A DNA stretch of 64,000 nt, from NCBI RefSeq assembly GCF_033170155.1, contig NZ_CP137079.1, forward strand, positions 1,798,001 through 1,862,000, read 5' to 3'. Of this stretch, positions 16,723-24,849 are shown piece by piece (within the stretch, counting starts at the first letter, position 1; every line of letters starts with the position of its first letter). The translations under genes were made by a program, and so were the position numbers. This DNA is from Raineyella sp. W15-4 (lineage in GTDB: Bacteria; Actinomycetota; Actinomycetes; Propionibacteriales; Propionibacteriaceae). Below the pieces are notes generated by a model. It was given only the letters and a program-made list of their open reading frames with translations. It was not told where the DNA came from and searched no databases.

Positions 16723-17412
16723 TCAGTCGAGGGAGCCCGGGAACGGGTCACTGACGTACGTGGGTGCCGGGGCGCCGAGCCGCCAGGCGGCACGCTCGAG
16801 GTAGCGGGGCCGACCCTGCTCCCCCTTCCCCAGCTGTGACTCCACCAGGAGGATCCGGTCGGCCACCCAGGCTGGCCCGGTGGGCGCGCCGGGCAGCGCC
16901 AGGTAGCCGGAGAGGTCGCGGGCCCGGCTGCTCCGTCCGACAGTGAGGTGCGGACGAAACTTCGCGTCATCCGGATCGGCCCCGGCCGCTGCGGCGGCTC
17001 GTCGACAGGCCCCCGCCACCGCGCCCAGCGTGGAGAGTGGACGACGGAGATCCGTACCGTCATTCGTCGGCCGGTCCTGCAGCCCGATCCAGGCGATGTG
17101 GGCGGATCCGGCCCGTGGAAAGGCCCCCGGACGAGCCCAGCCCAGCGGCAGCGGCACCGCGCGCGCCGCGAGCCGGGTGATCCGGCCGGCCAGTCGCCGG
17201 TACGCCGCCTCGTCGACGGCGGGCAGGAAGACCAGCGTCACATGCCAGGTCGCCGCGGCCATGGTCCGCCACCCGGTCGGCAGCGGGCCGTTCGCCGGGA
17301 CAGCCAGCCACCGGGTGAGGACCTCCGTCGCGGCCGGGTCCGGCACCAGGGCGAGGAACACCCGCCGGGTGGCGGGCCGCCCCGGAGGATCAACCGGAAG
17401 GATGACGGACAC
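16723..17412 (-). CDS. thpR: RNA 2',3'-cyclic phosphodiesterase (2'-5' RNA ligase family)
   Basis: The 229-residue 2H phosphoesterase has the two His-x-Thr motifs: WHVTLVFLP (H57) and RPHLTVGRS in the second half. The opening RRVFLALVPDPAATE fits ThpR, which hydrolyses 2',3'-cyclic phosphates and can reversibly ligate 2'-5' RNA ends. I chose GTG 17412 because family similarity starts there; the frame is open about 67 codons further but reads as shadow. It follows the CinA-like gene after 40 bp on the same strand, so the two are probably co-transcribed. Confidence 0.85.
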   Translation of the reverse strand: MSVILPVDPPGRPATRRVFLALVPDPAATEVLTRWLAVPANGPLPTGWRTMAAATWHVTLVFLPAVDEAAYRRLAGRITRLAARAVPLPLGWARPGAFPRAGSAHIAWIGLQDRPTNDGTDLRRPLSTLGAVAGACRRAAAAAGADPDDAKFRPHLTVGRSSRARDLSGYLALPGAPTGPAWVADRILLVESQLGKGEQGRPRYLERAAWRLGAPAPTYVSDPFPGSLD

Positions 17413-17452
17413 CGGACACCACCACGGAGGAACACATCGGGAAGAGGAGGGA

Positions 17453-18175
17453 CTACAGCGGGAAGGTGCTGTGCAGCGCGGAGATCGCCGCGGCGACGCG
17501 GCCGGCGTCATCGCCGCGGACGACGATCGTGGTGCCGGAGCGGCCCTCGAGCATGGACGGGTAGGACCCGATGGCCAGGTCGGCGTACGTCTCCGCCAGG
17601 GTGCGCAGCTCACCGGCGATGGAGCTCTCCGGACGCTGCACCCGGTAGTCGCGGACGGTGAGTGGGCGCCCGTGGGCCAGGCCGGGCAGCACCGCCTCGA
17701 CCATGCCGCGGAAGATGATCGGCACGCCGGCCATCACGTGCACGTTGCCGACGGTGAAGCCGGGGGCGCCGGACAGGCCGTTGTCGATCAGGCTGGCGCC
17801 GGCCGGCACCCGGGCCATCCGCTGCTCCTCCACCGTGTACGTCATCCCGCGCGCCGCGCAGAAGCCCTGGATCCGGCGCTCGGCCTCGGGATCGATGACG
17901 ATCGGGACGCCGAACGCCGCCGCGATGGCGTCGGCGGTGATGTCGTCGTGGGTGGGCCCGATGCCACCGGAGGTGAACACGTGGGCGTACGCCCCGCGCA
18001 GCGCGTCCACTGCCCCGACGATGGCGTCATGGTCGTCGGGGACGATCCGTACCTCCCGCAGGTCGATCCCGTGCGCGCTGAGTACGCCGGCGAGGTGGTA
18101 CATGTTCTCGTCGCGGGTACGTCCGGACAGGATCTCGTCGCCGATCACCAGGATGGCTGCCGTGGGGTTGGACAC
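17453..18175 (-). CDS. CinA N-terminal/MoaB-like domain protein
   Basis: The 240-residue protein corresponds to the N-terminal half of CinA. It has AAILVIGDEILSGRTRDEN at the start, then FTSGGIGPTHDDITADAIAAAFG, the molybdopterin-binding-like (MoCF) signature. The C-terminal nicotinamide-nucleotide amidase domain of full CinA is absent. Stand-alone versions are annotated as competence/damage-inducible protein A-like or possible ADP-ribose pyrophosphatase; the function is not settled. I chose GTG 18175 with AGGA 8 nt upstream; another GTG lies two codons earlier. Divergent from the flavoprotein gene. Confidence 0.85.
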   Translation of the reverse strand: MSNPTAAILVIGDEILSGRTRDENMYHLAGVLSAHGIDLREVRIVPDDHDAIVGAVDALRGAYAHVFTSGGIGPTHDDITADAIAAAFGVPIVIDPEAERRIQGFCAARGMTYTVEEQRMARVPAGASLIDNGLSGAPGFTVGNVHVMAGVPIIFRGMVEAVLPGLAHGRPLTVRDYRVQRPESSIAGELRTLAETYADLAIGSYPSMLEGRSGTTIVVRGDDAGRVAAAISALHSTFPL

Positions 18176-18310
18176 GCCCACGATCCTAGTCAGCCCCCGC
18201 CGGCGGGGGCCCGGTGGCCCGCGGCGACGACCTGTCGGGCCCGGTCCACTCGTCCTACCATGAGTCAACGGCCGGGGAACGGTCCCGGGTCCGATCCGGA
18301 CGGAGTGGAC

Positions 18311-19522
18311 ATGTCGGAGCAGGCGATCGTCGTTGTCGGGGCCGGGCTGGCCGGGGCCCACGTCGTCCAGGGGCTGCGGGCCGAGGGGTTCGCCGGTCCG
18401 ATCACGCTGCTGGGCCAGGAGTCCGAGCTCCCGTACGACCGGACCAAGCTGTCGAAGGAGTACCTGCAGGGTCGGATGGACCGGACCGCCATCCGGCTGC
18501 ACGACGAGACCTGGTACGTCGATCACGAGGTCGACCTGCGGCTCGGCACGGTCGTCGAGTCGATCGACCGGGCCGCCCGGACGGTCCGGCTGACCACCGG
18601 GGAGACGCTCCCCTATCACCGGCTGGTCCTGGCCACCGGCGCGGACTCCCGCCGGATCCCGTTCCCCGGCGCGGACCTGCCCGGGGTGATGGCGCTGCGT
18701 GAGCTGGGTGAATCCGATGCGCTGAAGGACCTCTTCGCGGCCGGCGGCCAGCTGGCCGTGGTGGGCGCCGGCTGGATCGGTCTCGAGGTGGCCGCCTCGG
18801 CCCGGCAGGCCGGGATGACCGTGACGGTGGTCGCCCCCAACGTGCAACCGCTGGACAACATCCTGGGGCCCCGGATCGGCGCGTACTTCGCCGACCTGCA
18901 CGTCCGCAACGGCATCGACCTGAGGATGGGGGTCGGCGCCCGGGGCGTCCTGGAACGTGACGGTCGCGCCGGGGGCATCGTGACCGACCACGGCGACATC
19001 GCCGCCGATGCGGTGCTGATCGCCGTCGGCGCCGTCCCCCGGGTCGCCCTTGCCGAGCAGGCCGGTCTGGCGGTGGACAACGGGGTGCTGACCGACGAGC
19101 GGCTGGTCACCAGCGATCCGGCGATCCTGGCCGTCGGCGACATCGCCAACGCCCACAACACCCTCCTCGGCCAGCGACTGCGGCGCGAGCACTGGGACAA
19201 CGCCCTGCGCCAGGGCGCACTGGCGGCCCGGACGATCCTCGACCTGGCAGGCACGTACGACTGGCAGCCGTACTTCTACACCGACCAGTTCGACCTCGGG
19301 ATGGAGTACGTCGGCAACAACCTCGCCAGCGACGAGCCGGTGGTGCGCGGCGCGCTGGAATCGGGTGAGTTCATCGTGTTCTGGCAGCGTGACGGGGTCG
19401 TCACCGCAGCGATGAACGTCAACATCTGGGACGTCAACGACACCCTGCGCGGGATCGTCGGCCGGCGGGTGGACCGGGAGCGACTGGTCGACCAGGAGAT
19501 CCCGCTGGCCGACCTCCCCTGA
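18311..19522 (+). CDS. Ferredoxin-reductase-like NAD(P)/FAD oxidoreductase
   Basis: The 403-residue flavoprotein has the FAD motif IVVVGAGLAGAHVVQGL at the N-terminus, the NAD(P) motif LAVVGAGWIGLEVAASA about residue 150, and the second FAD motif ILAVGDIA about 275, plus a C-terminal reductase dimerisation domain (FYTDQFDLGMEYVGN). This order is that of rubredoxin/ferredoxin reductases of dioxygenase and P450 systems. No ferredoxin or oxygenase gene is adjacent, so the partner is unknown. GGAG lies 6 nt before ATG 18311. A MarR regulator gene converges 21 bp downstream. Confidence 0.9.
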   Translation: MSEQAIVVVGAGLAGAHVVQGLRAEGFAGPITLLGQESELPYDRTKLSKEYLQGRMDRTAIRLHDETWYVDHEVDLRLGTVVESIDRAARTVRLTTGETLPYHRLVLATGADSRRIPFPGADLPGVMALRELGESDALKDLFAAGGQLAVVGAGWIGLEVAASARQAGMTVTVVAPNVQPLDNILGPRIGAYFADLHVRNGIDLRMGVGARGVLERDGRAGGIVTDHGDIAADAVLIAVGAVPRVALAEQAGLAVDNGVLTDERLVTSDPAILAVGDIANAHNTLLGQRLRREHWDNALRQGALAARTILDLAGTYDWQPYFYTDQFDLGMEYVGNNLASDEPVVRGALESGEFIVFWQRDGVVTAAMNVNIWDVNDTLRGIVGRRVDRERLVDQEIPLADLP

Positions 19523-19543
19523 TCGTCCCCGCCCGCTGGGGAT

Positions 19544-20026
19544 TCACCGGGCTTCCGGGCGGATCCGATCCTCCTCGGAGCCGACCAGGGTCGGCCGCAG
19601 GGCAGCGACCACGGGCGCCAGCTCCGCGACGTCGGCAGCCTCGGCCAGCGCGGATGTCAGGGCGGATCCGTACGCGCCGCGGGCACCGTCGAGGGCGGCC
19701 CGGCCCTGGTCGGTGAGCTCGGCGTAGATACCGCGGCGGTCGTCCGCGCACAGGTAGCGGGCAAGCAGGCCGCGGTGCTCGAGACGGTCGACGAGGCGGG
19801 TGGTGGCGCTCTCCGACAGCGCGGTCGCCCGGGCCACCTGGCTCATCCGCAGGTGGTGACGGCCGTGCTGGCGACAGAGCACGTCCAGCAGGGTGTACTC
19901 GACCACCGACAGTCCGGCCTCCTCCCGCAGGGCTTGATCGGCGGCCCGCTCGACCCGCGCGTGCAGCTCGGCGACCAACCGCCAGCCCTGGGCGCGCACC
20001 TCGGGCGCGTCATCCGGATATCCCAC
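19544..20026 (-). CDS. MarR family transcriptional regulator
   Basis: The 160-residue winged-helix regulator has RMSQVARATALSESATTRLV as recognition region and the wing DDRRGIYAELTDQGRA. I chose GTG 20026 because GGGAGGTGG lies just upstream. It is divergent from the acyltransferase-like membrane protein gene and convergent with the flavoprotein. A perfect 8-bp inverted repeat at 20060-20092 lies 34 bp before the start and is a plausible autoregulatory operator. Confidence 0.88.
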   Translation of the reverse strand: MGYPDDAPEVRAQGWRLVAELHARVERAADQALREEAGLSVVEYTLLDVLCRQHGRHHLRMSQVARATALSESATTRLVDRLEHRGLLARYLCADDRRGIYAELTDQGRAALDGARGAYGSALTSALAEAADVAELAPVVAALRPTLVGSEEDRIRPEAR

Positions 20027-20332
20027 TGTTCCACCTCCCTGACCTCGGCCCTCGACCCGTGTTGCACCCGAAGGTACCCCGCGTGTGCAACAACTGCCAG
20101 CTCTGACCCCAGGGGGCCGGATCCGGTTGCCACCCGCGAGCCCTCCTTCCGCTGCGCGCGGATAAACTGACGGTGAACCGTTCCCGGTCCAGGATGACGA
20201 CAACGGAACTGATCGACGCGCTGCGTCACCACTGACCGGCATCGCCCGATCGGCGCCGGCCCCACCGCCCGGCGGCCGGACCCGTCGACGATGTCGGAAC
20301 CAGGCCCTGTTTCCGATGATCCGGAGGACGAC
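20027..20332. promoter_or_regulatory. Divergent intergenic region with an inverted repeat
   Basis: TGTTGCAC (20060-20067) and GTGCAACA (20085-20092) form a perfect 8-bp inverted repeat 34-66 bp upstream of the MarR gene, a candidate MarR operator. The rest carries the promoter region of the membrane acyltransferase gene. A 13-codon frame (20194-20235) has no ribosome site and I do not call it. Confidence 0.45.
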
Positions 20333-21358
20333 ATGCACGATCGTGCGGGTCAGGTCCACGCACGCGTCACCCCCACCGCCGTCTCGCCGGCGCCGCGGAA
20401 CGCCGCCATCGACGCCTACCGAGGCATCGCGGTGCTGGTGATGGCGGTGGGCAACCTCGGGCTGGGGGTCCGCTGGGTGCCGGCGGCGCTGAAGCACGCC
20501 ACCGACATCGGCTTCACCATCGCCGACGTCGTCGCCCCGATGTTCATGCTCTCGATCGCCCTCGTCGTCGGGCTACGCGTCGAGGGGTGGCGGGCCGCCC
20601 CGGACAAGCGGCCGATCCGCGGCCGGATGGCCCGGCGCGGGCTGATGCTGCTCGGGTTGGGCGCGGTGATCAGCGGCGGTCAGGCGCTGACCGTGGCCGC
20701 GGGCCCGACCGCACTGTCCTGGGGCGTGCTGCAGGCGATCGGCGCCGCGACCCTGCTGCTGCTCCCGGTGGTGCTGCTGCCCGCCTGGGCGCGGTTGGCG
20801 AGCGGGGTGGGCTGTCTCCTCGTCTACCAGGTGCTGCTCGATCGCTTCTTCCTGCAGGCGGTGCTGCAGATCTCCTTCGACAGCATCCTCGGCACCCTGT
20901 CGTGGGGTGGTTTCTTGATGATCGCGAGCGCGGTCGCCGAGCAGTGGCACCGGACGCGGGGGGCGGTGCGACGTACGGTGCTGCTGGCGACGGTCGGCTT
21001 GGGGTCGGCGCTGCTGGCCTGGGGCCTCTCCCCCTGGATCCCGGTCTCGAAGAACCGGGCGTCGCTCACGTACGAACTGCTCGCCCTCGGGCTGTGCCTG
21101 CTGCTCTTCGCGATCGTCGCTGCGATCCTCGACGGCCACCCGCACCGTTGGCACTGGCTGCAGAGCCCGGGGCGTCATCCGTTGCCGCTCTACTTCGCCC
21201 ACCTGATCACCATGGCCTTCCTCACCCTGCCCGGGGTGGACGGCTGGTATGCCGGGGCGCCGGTGTGGCTGACCCTGGTACAGGCGGCGGTGATGGTCGC
21301 GGTGCTGCTGACGGTGGCTGCGGTGTTCGATCGGCGTGGCTGGTCGCTGCGCCTCTGA
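20333..21358 (+). CDS. Acyltransferase-like membrane protein (HGSNAT/DUF5009 type)
   Basis: The polytopic protein of about 341 residues starts with the family segment RNAAIDAYRGIAVLVMAVGN, followed by around nine to ten membrane helices and ending with HPLPLYFAHLITMAFLTLPG. This resembles heparan-alpha-glucosaminide acetyltransferase-like and YeiB-type membrane acyltransferases, which move an acetyl group across the membrane to a sugar. I chose ATG 20333 because CCGGAGGACGAC lies directly upstream; ATG 20291 lacks a site. Substrate unknown. Confidence 0.75.
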   Translation: MHDRAGQVHARVTPTAVSPAPRNAAIDAYRGIAVLVMAVGNLGLGVRWVPAALKHATDIGFTIADVVAPMFMLSIALVVGLRVEGWRAAPDKRPIRGRMARRGLMLLGLGAVISGGQALTVAAGPTALSWGVLQAIGAATLLLLPVVLLPAWARLASGVGCLLVYQVLLDRFFLQAVLQISFDSILGTLSWGGFLMIASAVAEQWHRTRGAVRRTVLLATVGLGSALLAWGLSPWIPVSKNRASLTYELLALGLCLLLFAIVAAILDGHPHRWHWLQSPGRHPLPLYFAHLITMAFLTLPGVDGWYAGAPVWLTLVQAAVMVAVLLTVAAVFDRRGWSLRL

Positions 21359-21497
21359 GCGGTCGTCGTCCCGTCTCCTCCGCCGGCCGGCCGGGTCCCC
21401 TCGGGAGGATCCCCCGGTCATCCCCGAGCGGCGTCGTCACCGGTTCCGGTCGGAGCCGGGGCAGGACTAGGGTCGACCCGGACAGCGCCGGATCAGG

Positions 21498-21588
21498 CCG
21501 TCAGGTCTCCCAGCTGATCCACAGCTTCGCGCAAGACTGCGCATATGGAGGCGGAGCACGATCCGTGCGCCACGGAGGGACCTGACGG
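21498..21588 (+). ncRNA. Candidate structured mRNA leader of the exporter operon
   Basis: CCGTCAGGTC (21498-21507) pairs perfectly with GACCTGACGG (21579-21588). Inside are three perfect 5-bp hairpins: AGCTG/CAGCT (21512-21526), GCGCA/TGCGC (21529-21542) and GCACG/CGTGC (21556-21568); TCC/GGA extends the outer stem past a 2-nt bulge. The closing strand ends 16 nt before the first adaptor gene ATG, near its ribosome site. A closed multi-branch junction at this distance suggests a riboswitch or attenuator. It matches no riboswitch consensus I can recall, and folding was only done by eye. Confidence 0.45.
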
Positions 21589-21604
21589 AAGGTCGTAGGA
21601 ACAC

Positions 21605-22885
21605 ATGGGTGAGACTTCAGCCGAGGGATCGGCCGCGACATCGTCGACCACGGGCCGTGCCCCGGACCGGCGACGGCGTCGCACGATCATCATCGTGGTG
21701 TCCGTCGTGGTCGTCGTGGCCGTCGTCGTGACGACGATCGCCCTCGCGCTGCGCCCACGTCGGGCGGCGCCGACGGTCGCCTCGTCGACCTACACGGTGC
21801 AGCCGTCCTCGCTGACCCGATCGGTGACCGCCTCCGGGACCTTCGAACCGGTGCAGCAGCTGTCGGTGAGCTTCCCTGCCTCCGGCACCATCACCGACGT
21901 CAGGGTGGCCGTGGGCGACAAGGTGTCCAAGGGCCAGGTGTTGGCCACCGAGGACTCGGCGGCACTCGGCGCGGCGCTGCAGAGCGCCCAGGCCTCCGTG
22001 GACTCAGCCCAGGCCCAGGTCGACGCTCTCACCTCGTCGGCGACGACCGCGCAGCGGACCGCCGCCCAGGCCACGCTCGCCTCCGACCGGGCCAAGCTCA
22101 CCCAGGCGCAGGCGAACTACGACGGTGCCACTCTCACCGCGCCGATCGCCGGGACCGTCGCGGTGGTGAACATCAGCAAGGGCGGCGTCGCCTCCGGGAC
22201 CGGCGGTGGTTCCGGATCGAGCGGGTCGTCCTCCGCTGCGGGCTCCGCAGGGTCCGGATCGTCGGGGTCGGGGTCCGGCGCGGCGGCCGCCGCGGCCGGC
22301 AGTTCCTCGTCCAGCACGTCCGGTGACGTGGTGGTGGTCGACACCTCCTCCTGGCAGGTCGACGCCTCGGTAGGCGCCGCGGACCTCCCCTCGGTGAAGC
22401 CCGGTCAGGCGGTCACCGTCACCGCACCCGATGGGCGTACGTCGCTGACCGGCTCGGTCAGCAGCGTCAGCCAGGTCGCCACCGCCAGTTCGTCGTCCAC
22501 CAGCGGCACCTCCTCGGCCACCTTCCCGGTGGTCGTCGACGTGACCGATCTCAAGGGCGCCCAGTTGTTCATCGGCAGCACCACCACGGTGTCGATCGCG
22601 GTGGAGCAGCTCGACAACGTCCTCGCCGTGCCGACCACAGCGATCGTCCAGGCGAACGGCCACCCTGCGGTCCGGGTGGTGTCGAACGGCGCCACCACGG
22701 AGCGGGCGGTGACCCTCGGCGCGGTGATCGGACAGCGCACCGTGGTGACCGACGGACTGACCGCCGGTGACACGATCGTCGTCCCCGGGGTCGGCGGCGT
22801 ACGCGGCACCGCCAGCGCCTCGCCCGGAGCCACCGGCCAGCGCGGATCGGCCAGCGGCGGAATGTTCAGCCGGGGCGGTCGGTGA
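21605..22885 (+). CDS. MacA/HlyD-like adaptor protein of ABC exporter
   Basis: The 426-residue membrane fusion protein has an N-terminal anchor (TIIIVVSVVVVVAVVV, about residues 27-48) and a biotinyl-lipoyl-like half (SFPASGTITDVRVAVGDKV). A short alpha-hairpin follows (ALQSAQASVDSAQAQVDAL), then the second lipoyl half (DGATLTAPIAGTVAVVNI), a Gly/Ser-rich insert of about 45 residues, and beta-barrel and C-terminal domains (QLDNVLAVPTTAIV). It should link the MacB-type transporter to the extracytoplasmic side. It is first in a four-gene operon: its stop overlaps the ATPase start. A structured leader precedes it. Confidence 0.87.
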   Translation: MGETSAEGSAATSSTTGRAPDRRRRRTIIIVVSVVVVVAVVVTTIALALRPRRAAPTVASSTYTVQPSSLTRSVTASGTFEPVQQLSVSFPASGTITDVRVAVGDKVSKGQVLATEDSAALGAALQSAQASVDSAQAQVDALTSSATTAQRTAAQATLASDRAKLTQAQANYDGATLTAPIAGTVAVVNISKGGVASGTGGGSGSSGSSSAAGSAGSGSSGSGSGAAAAAAGSSSSSTSGDVVVVDTSSWQVDASVGAADLPSVKPGQAVTVTAPDGRTSLTGSVSSVSQVATASSSSTSGTSSATFPVVVDVTDLKGAQLFIGSTTTVSIAVEQLDNVLAVPTTAIVQANGHPAVRVVSNGATTERAVTLGAVIGQRTVVTDGLTAGDTIVVPGVGGVRGTASASPGATGQRGSASGGMFSRGGR

Positions 22886-23577
22886 TGGCCCCGATCCTGT
22901 CGCTGCGTGACATCCACAAGACCTACTCCAACGGATCCATCTCGCTGGAAGCCCTGCGCGGCATCGACCTTGATGTCGAGGAGGGCGACTACGTCGCGAT
23001 CATGGGCCCCTCGGGGAGCGGCAAGTCGACGCTGATGCACATCCTCGGCTGCCTCGACATCGCCACCTCCGGCCGCTACCTGCTGGCCGGGCGGGACGTC
23101 AGCACGCTGTCGGAGAAACAGCTGGCGGAGGTGCGCAACCGATCCATCGGGTTCGTCTTCCAGCAGTTCAACCTGCTGCCGAGCATGACCGCCCTGCACA
23201 ATGTCGAGCTGCCGCTGGTCTACGCCGGGGTCGGCCGGGCCGAGCGGAACGCCCGGGCCCGGGAGGTACTCGAGGCCGTCGGGCTGGCCGACCGGATGGC
23301 GCACCGCCCCGGTGAGCTGTCGGGCGGCCAGCAGCAGCGCGTGTCGATCGCCCGGGCGCTGGTGAACAATCCGGACATCCTGCTCGCCGACGAACCCACC
23401 GGCAACCTCGACTCGGCGTCCACCGAGGACGTGCTGGACCTGCTGTCCGGACTGCACGCCCGGGGCCGCACCATCATCCTGATCACCCACGAGCACGATG
23501 TGGCGTTGCGGTCGGTGCACCAGTACTCCATCCGGGACGGGCTGCTCAGCCCGCTGGAGACGGGAAGCCTCGCATGA
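22885..23577 (+). CDS. ABC exporter ATPase, MacB/LolD type
   Basis: This is a complete ATP-binding subunit of about 230 residues: Walker A MGPSGSGKSTLMHILG, Q-loop FVFQQFNLLPSMTA, signature LSGGQQQRVSIARALV, Walker B ILLADEPTGNLD and H-loop ITHEHD. The LPSMTA and GNLD motifs are typical of the MacB/LolD/FtsE group. ATG 22885 overlaps the adaptor stop (a GTG at 22882 is the alternative), and its own stop overlaps the permease start by ATGA, so the three are translationally coupled. It powers the MacB-like permease that follows. Confidence 0.93.
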   Translation: MAPILSLRDIHKTYSNGSISLEALRGIDLDVEEGDYVAIMGPSGSGKSTLMHILGCLDIATSGRYLLAGRDVSTLSEKQLAEVRNRSIGFVFQQFNLLPSMTALHNVELPLVYAGVGRAERNARAREVLEAVGLADRMAHRPGELSGGQQQRVSIARALVNNPDILLADEPTGNLDSASTEDVLDLLSGLHARGRTIILITHEHDVALRSVHQYSIRDGLLSPLETGSLA

Positions 23578-24803
23578 TGGAGTTCCGCGAGACGCTGCGG
23601 ACGGCGATCACCGCGATCCTCGGCCGCAAGCTGCGGTCGGCACTGACGATGCTCGGCATCCTGATCGGCATCGCCGCGGTGATGCTGACAGTGGGCCTGG
23701 GCCAGGGTGCCCAGGCGGCGATCACCGGCCAGATCAACGCATTGGGCTCCAACCTGTTGATCGTCACCCCCGGCAGCAGCACCAGCCTGACCGGCGTCCG
23801 TGGCGGCGCCGGCAGTGCCACCACCCTGACCCTGGACGACGCCACCATGCTGGCCGACCGGGCGGTGGCCCCCGATGTGCAGGCGGTGGCGCCGGTGGTC
23901 CAGACCTCGACCTCGGTCGTCGCCGGCGACACCAACTGGACCAGCACGGTGGTCGGCACCACGCCCGACTGGACCACCGTCCGGGCCCGGACCGTCACCG
24001 AGGGACGCTTCTTCACCACCGACGAGAACGCCGCCCAGGCCCCGGTCGCGGTGATCGGGTCGACCACCGCGACGAATCTCTTCGGCACCCGCTCCCCCGT
24101 CGGGCAGACCATCCAGGTGCACGGCGCCACCCTCACGGTGGTCGGCGTGCTGAACACCGCCGGTAGCTCCATCACCGGCGACCAGGACGACCAGGTGATC
24201 GTCCCGATCGCCACGTTCACCCAGCGGATCCAGGGCACCACCGGGCTCAGCGTGTCGACCGTCTACATCTCGGCGGCCAGCCAGGAGGCGCTGTCGGCGG
24301 CGTACCAGGAGACCGACGCCGCCCTCAACACCGCGCACAGGACCACGCCGGACACCGCGGACTTCGCGGTCGCCTCCCAGCAGACGCTGGTCAACACGGT
24401 GGCCACCACCACCGCGACGTTGACCGCCCTGCTCGGCAGCGTGGCGGCGATCTCGCTGTTGGTGGGCGGCATCGGGGTGATGAACATCATGCTCGTGTCG
24501 GTGACCGAACGGACCCGGGAGATCGGCCTGCGCAAGGCCCTGGGCGCCACCCCGGCGGCGATCCTGCGGCAGTTCCTCGCCGAGGCGAGCCTGCTCGGCC
24601 TGCTCGGCGGACTCGCCGGCGTGCTGCTGGGGCTGGGCGGGGCCGCAGCCCTGTCCCAGGTGGTGAAGTTCCAGGTCACGCCGTCCTGGCCGGCCACCCT
24701 GGTGGCCCTGGGGGTGTCGTTGCTGATCGGTGTGGTGGCCGGGGTGTATCCGGCCGCGCGGGCCGCGCGGCTCGCGCCCATCGACGCCCTGCGGACCGAG
24801 TGA
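23574..24803 (+). CDS. MacB-like ABC exporter permease
   Basis: The 409-residue permease has the MacB/FtsX layout: an N-terminal helix (LRSALTMLGILIGIAAVMLTVG), a large extracytoplasmic domain (about residues 45-270), and three C-terminal helices with the conserved GGIGVMNIMLVSVTERTREIGLRKALGA segment (coupling helix and FtsX motif). Such transporters work by mechanotransmission, pushing substrates such as peptides, toxins or antibiotics out of the periplasm-equivalent space. It lies between two adaptor genes, so its substrate path is probably lined by one or both. Confidence 0.92.
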   Translation: MMEFRETLRTAITAILGRKLRSALTMLGILIGIAAVMLTVGLGQGAQAAITGQINALGSNLLIVTPGSSTSLTGVRGGAGSATTLTLDDATMLADRAVAPDVQAVAPVVQTSTSVVAGDTNWTSTVVGTTPDWTTVRARTVTEGRFFTTDENAAQAPVAVIGSTTATNLFGTRSPVGQTIQVHGATLTVVGVLNTAGSSITGDQDDQVIVPIATFTQRIQGTTGLSVSTVYISAASQEALSAAYQETDAALNTAHRTTPDTADFAVASQQTLVNTVATTTATLTALLGSVAAISLLVGGIGVMNIMLVSVTERTREIGLRKALGATPAAILRQFLAEASLLGLLGGLAGVLLGLGGAAALSQVVKFQVTPSWPATLVALGVSLLIGVVAGVYPAARAARLAPIDALRTE

Positions 24804-24849
24804 GGGGACGTACGGCATGAGCGCACGCAATCGTCGAGGAGGAAACACG

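Noticed and set aside
20194-20235. 13-codon frame between the MarR gene and the acyltransferase-like gene, possible leader peptide
   Set aside because: No ribosome site, no run of regulatory codons and no attenuator hairpin directly after it.
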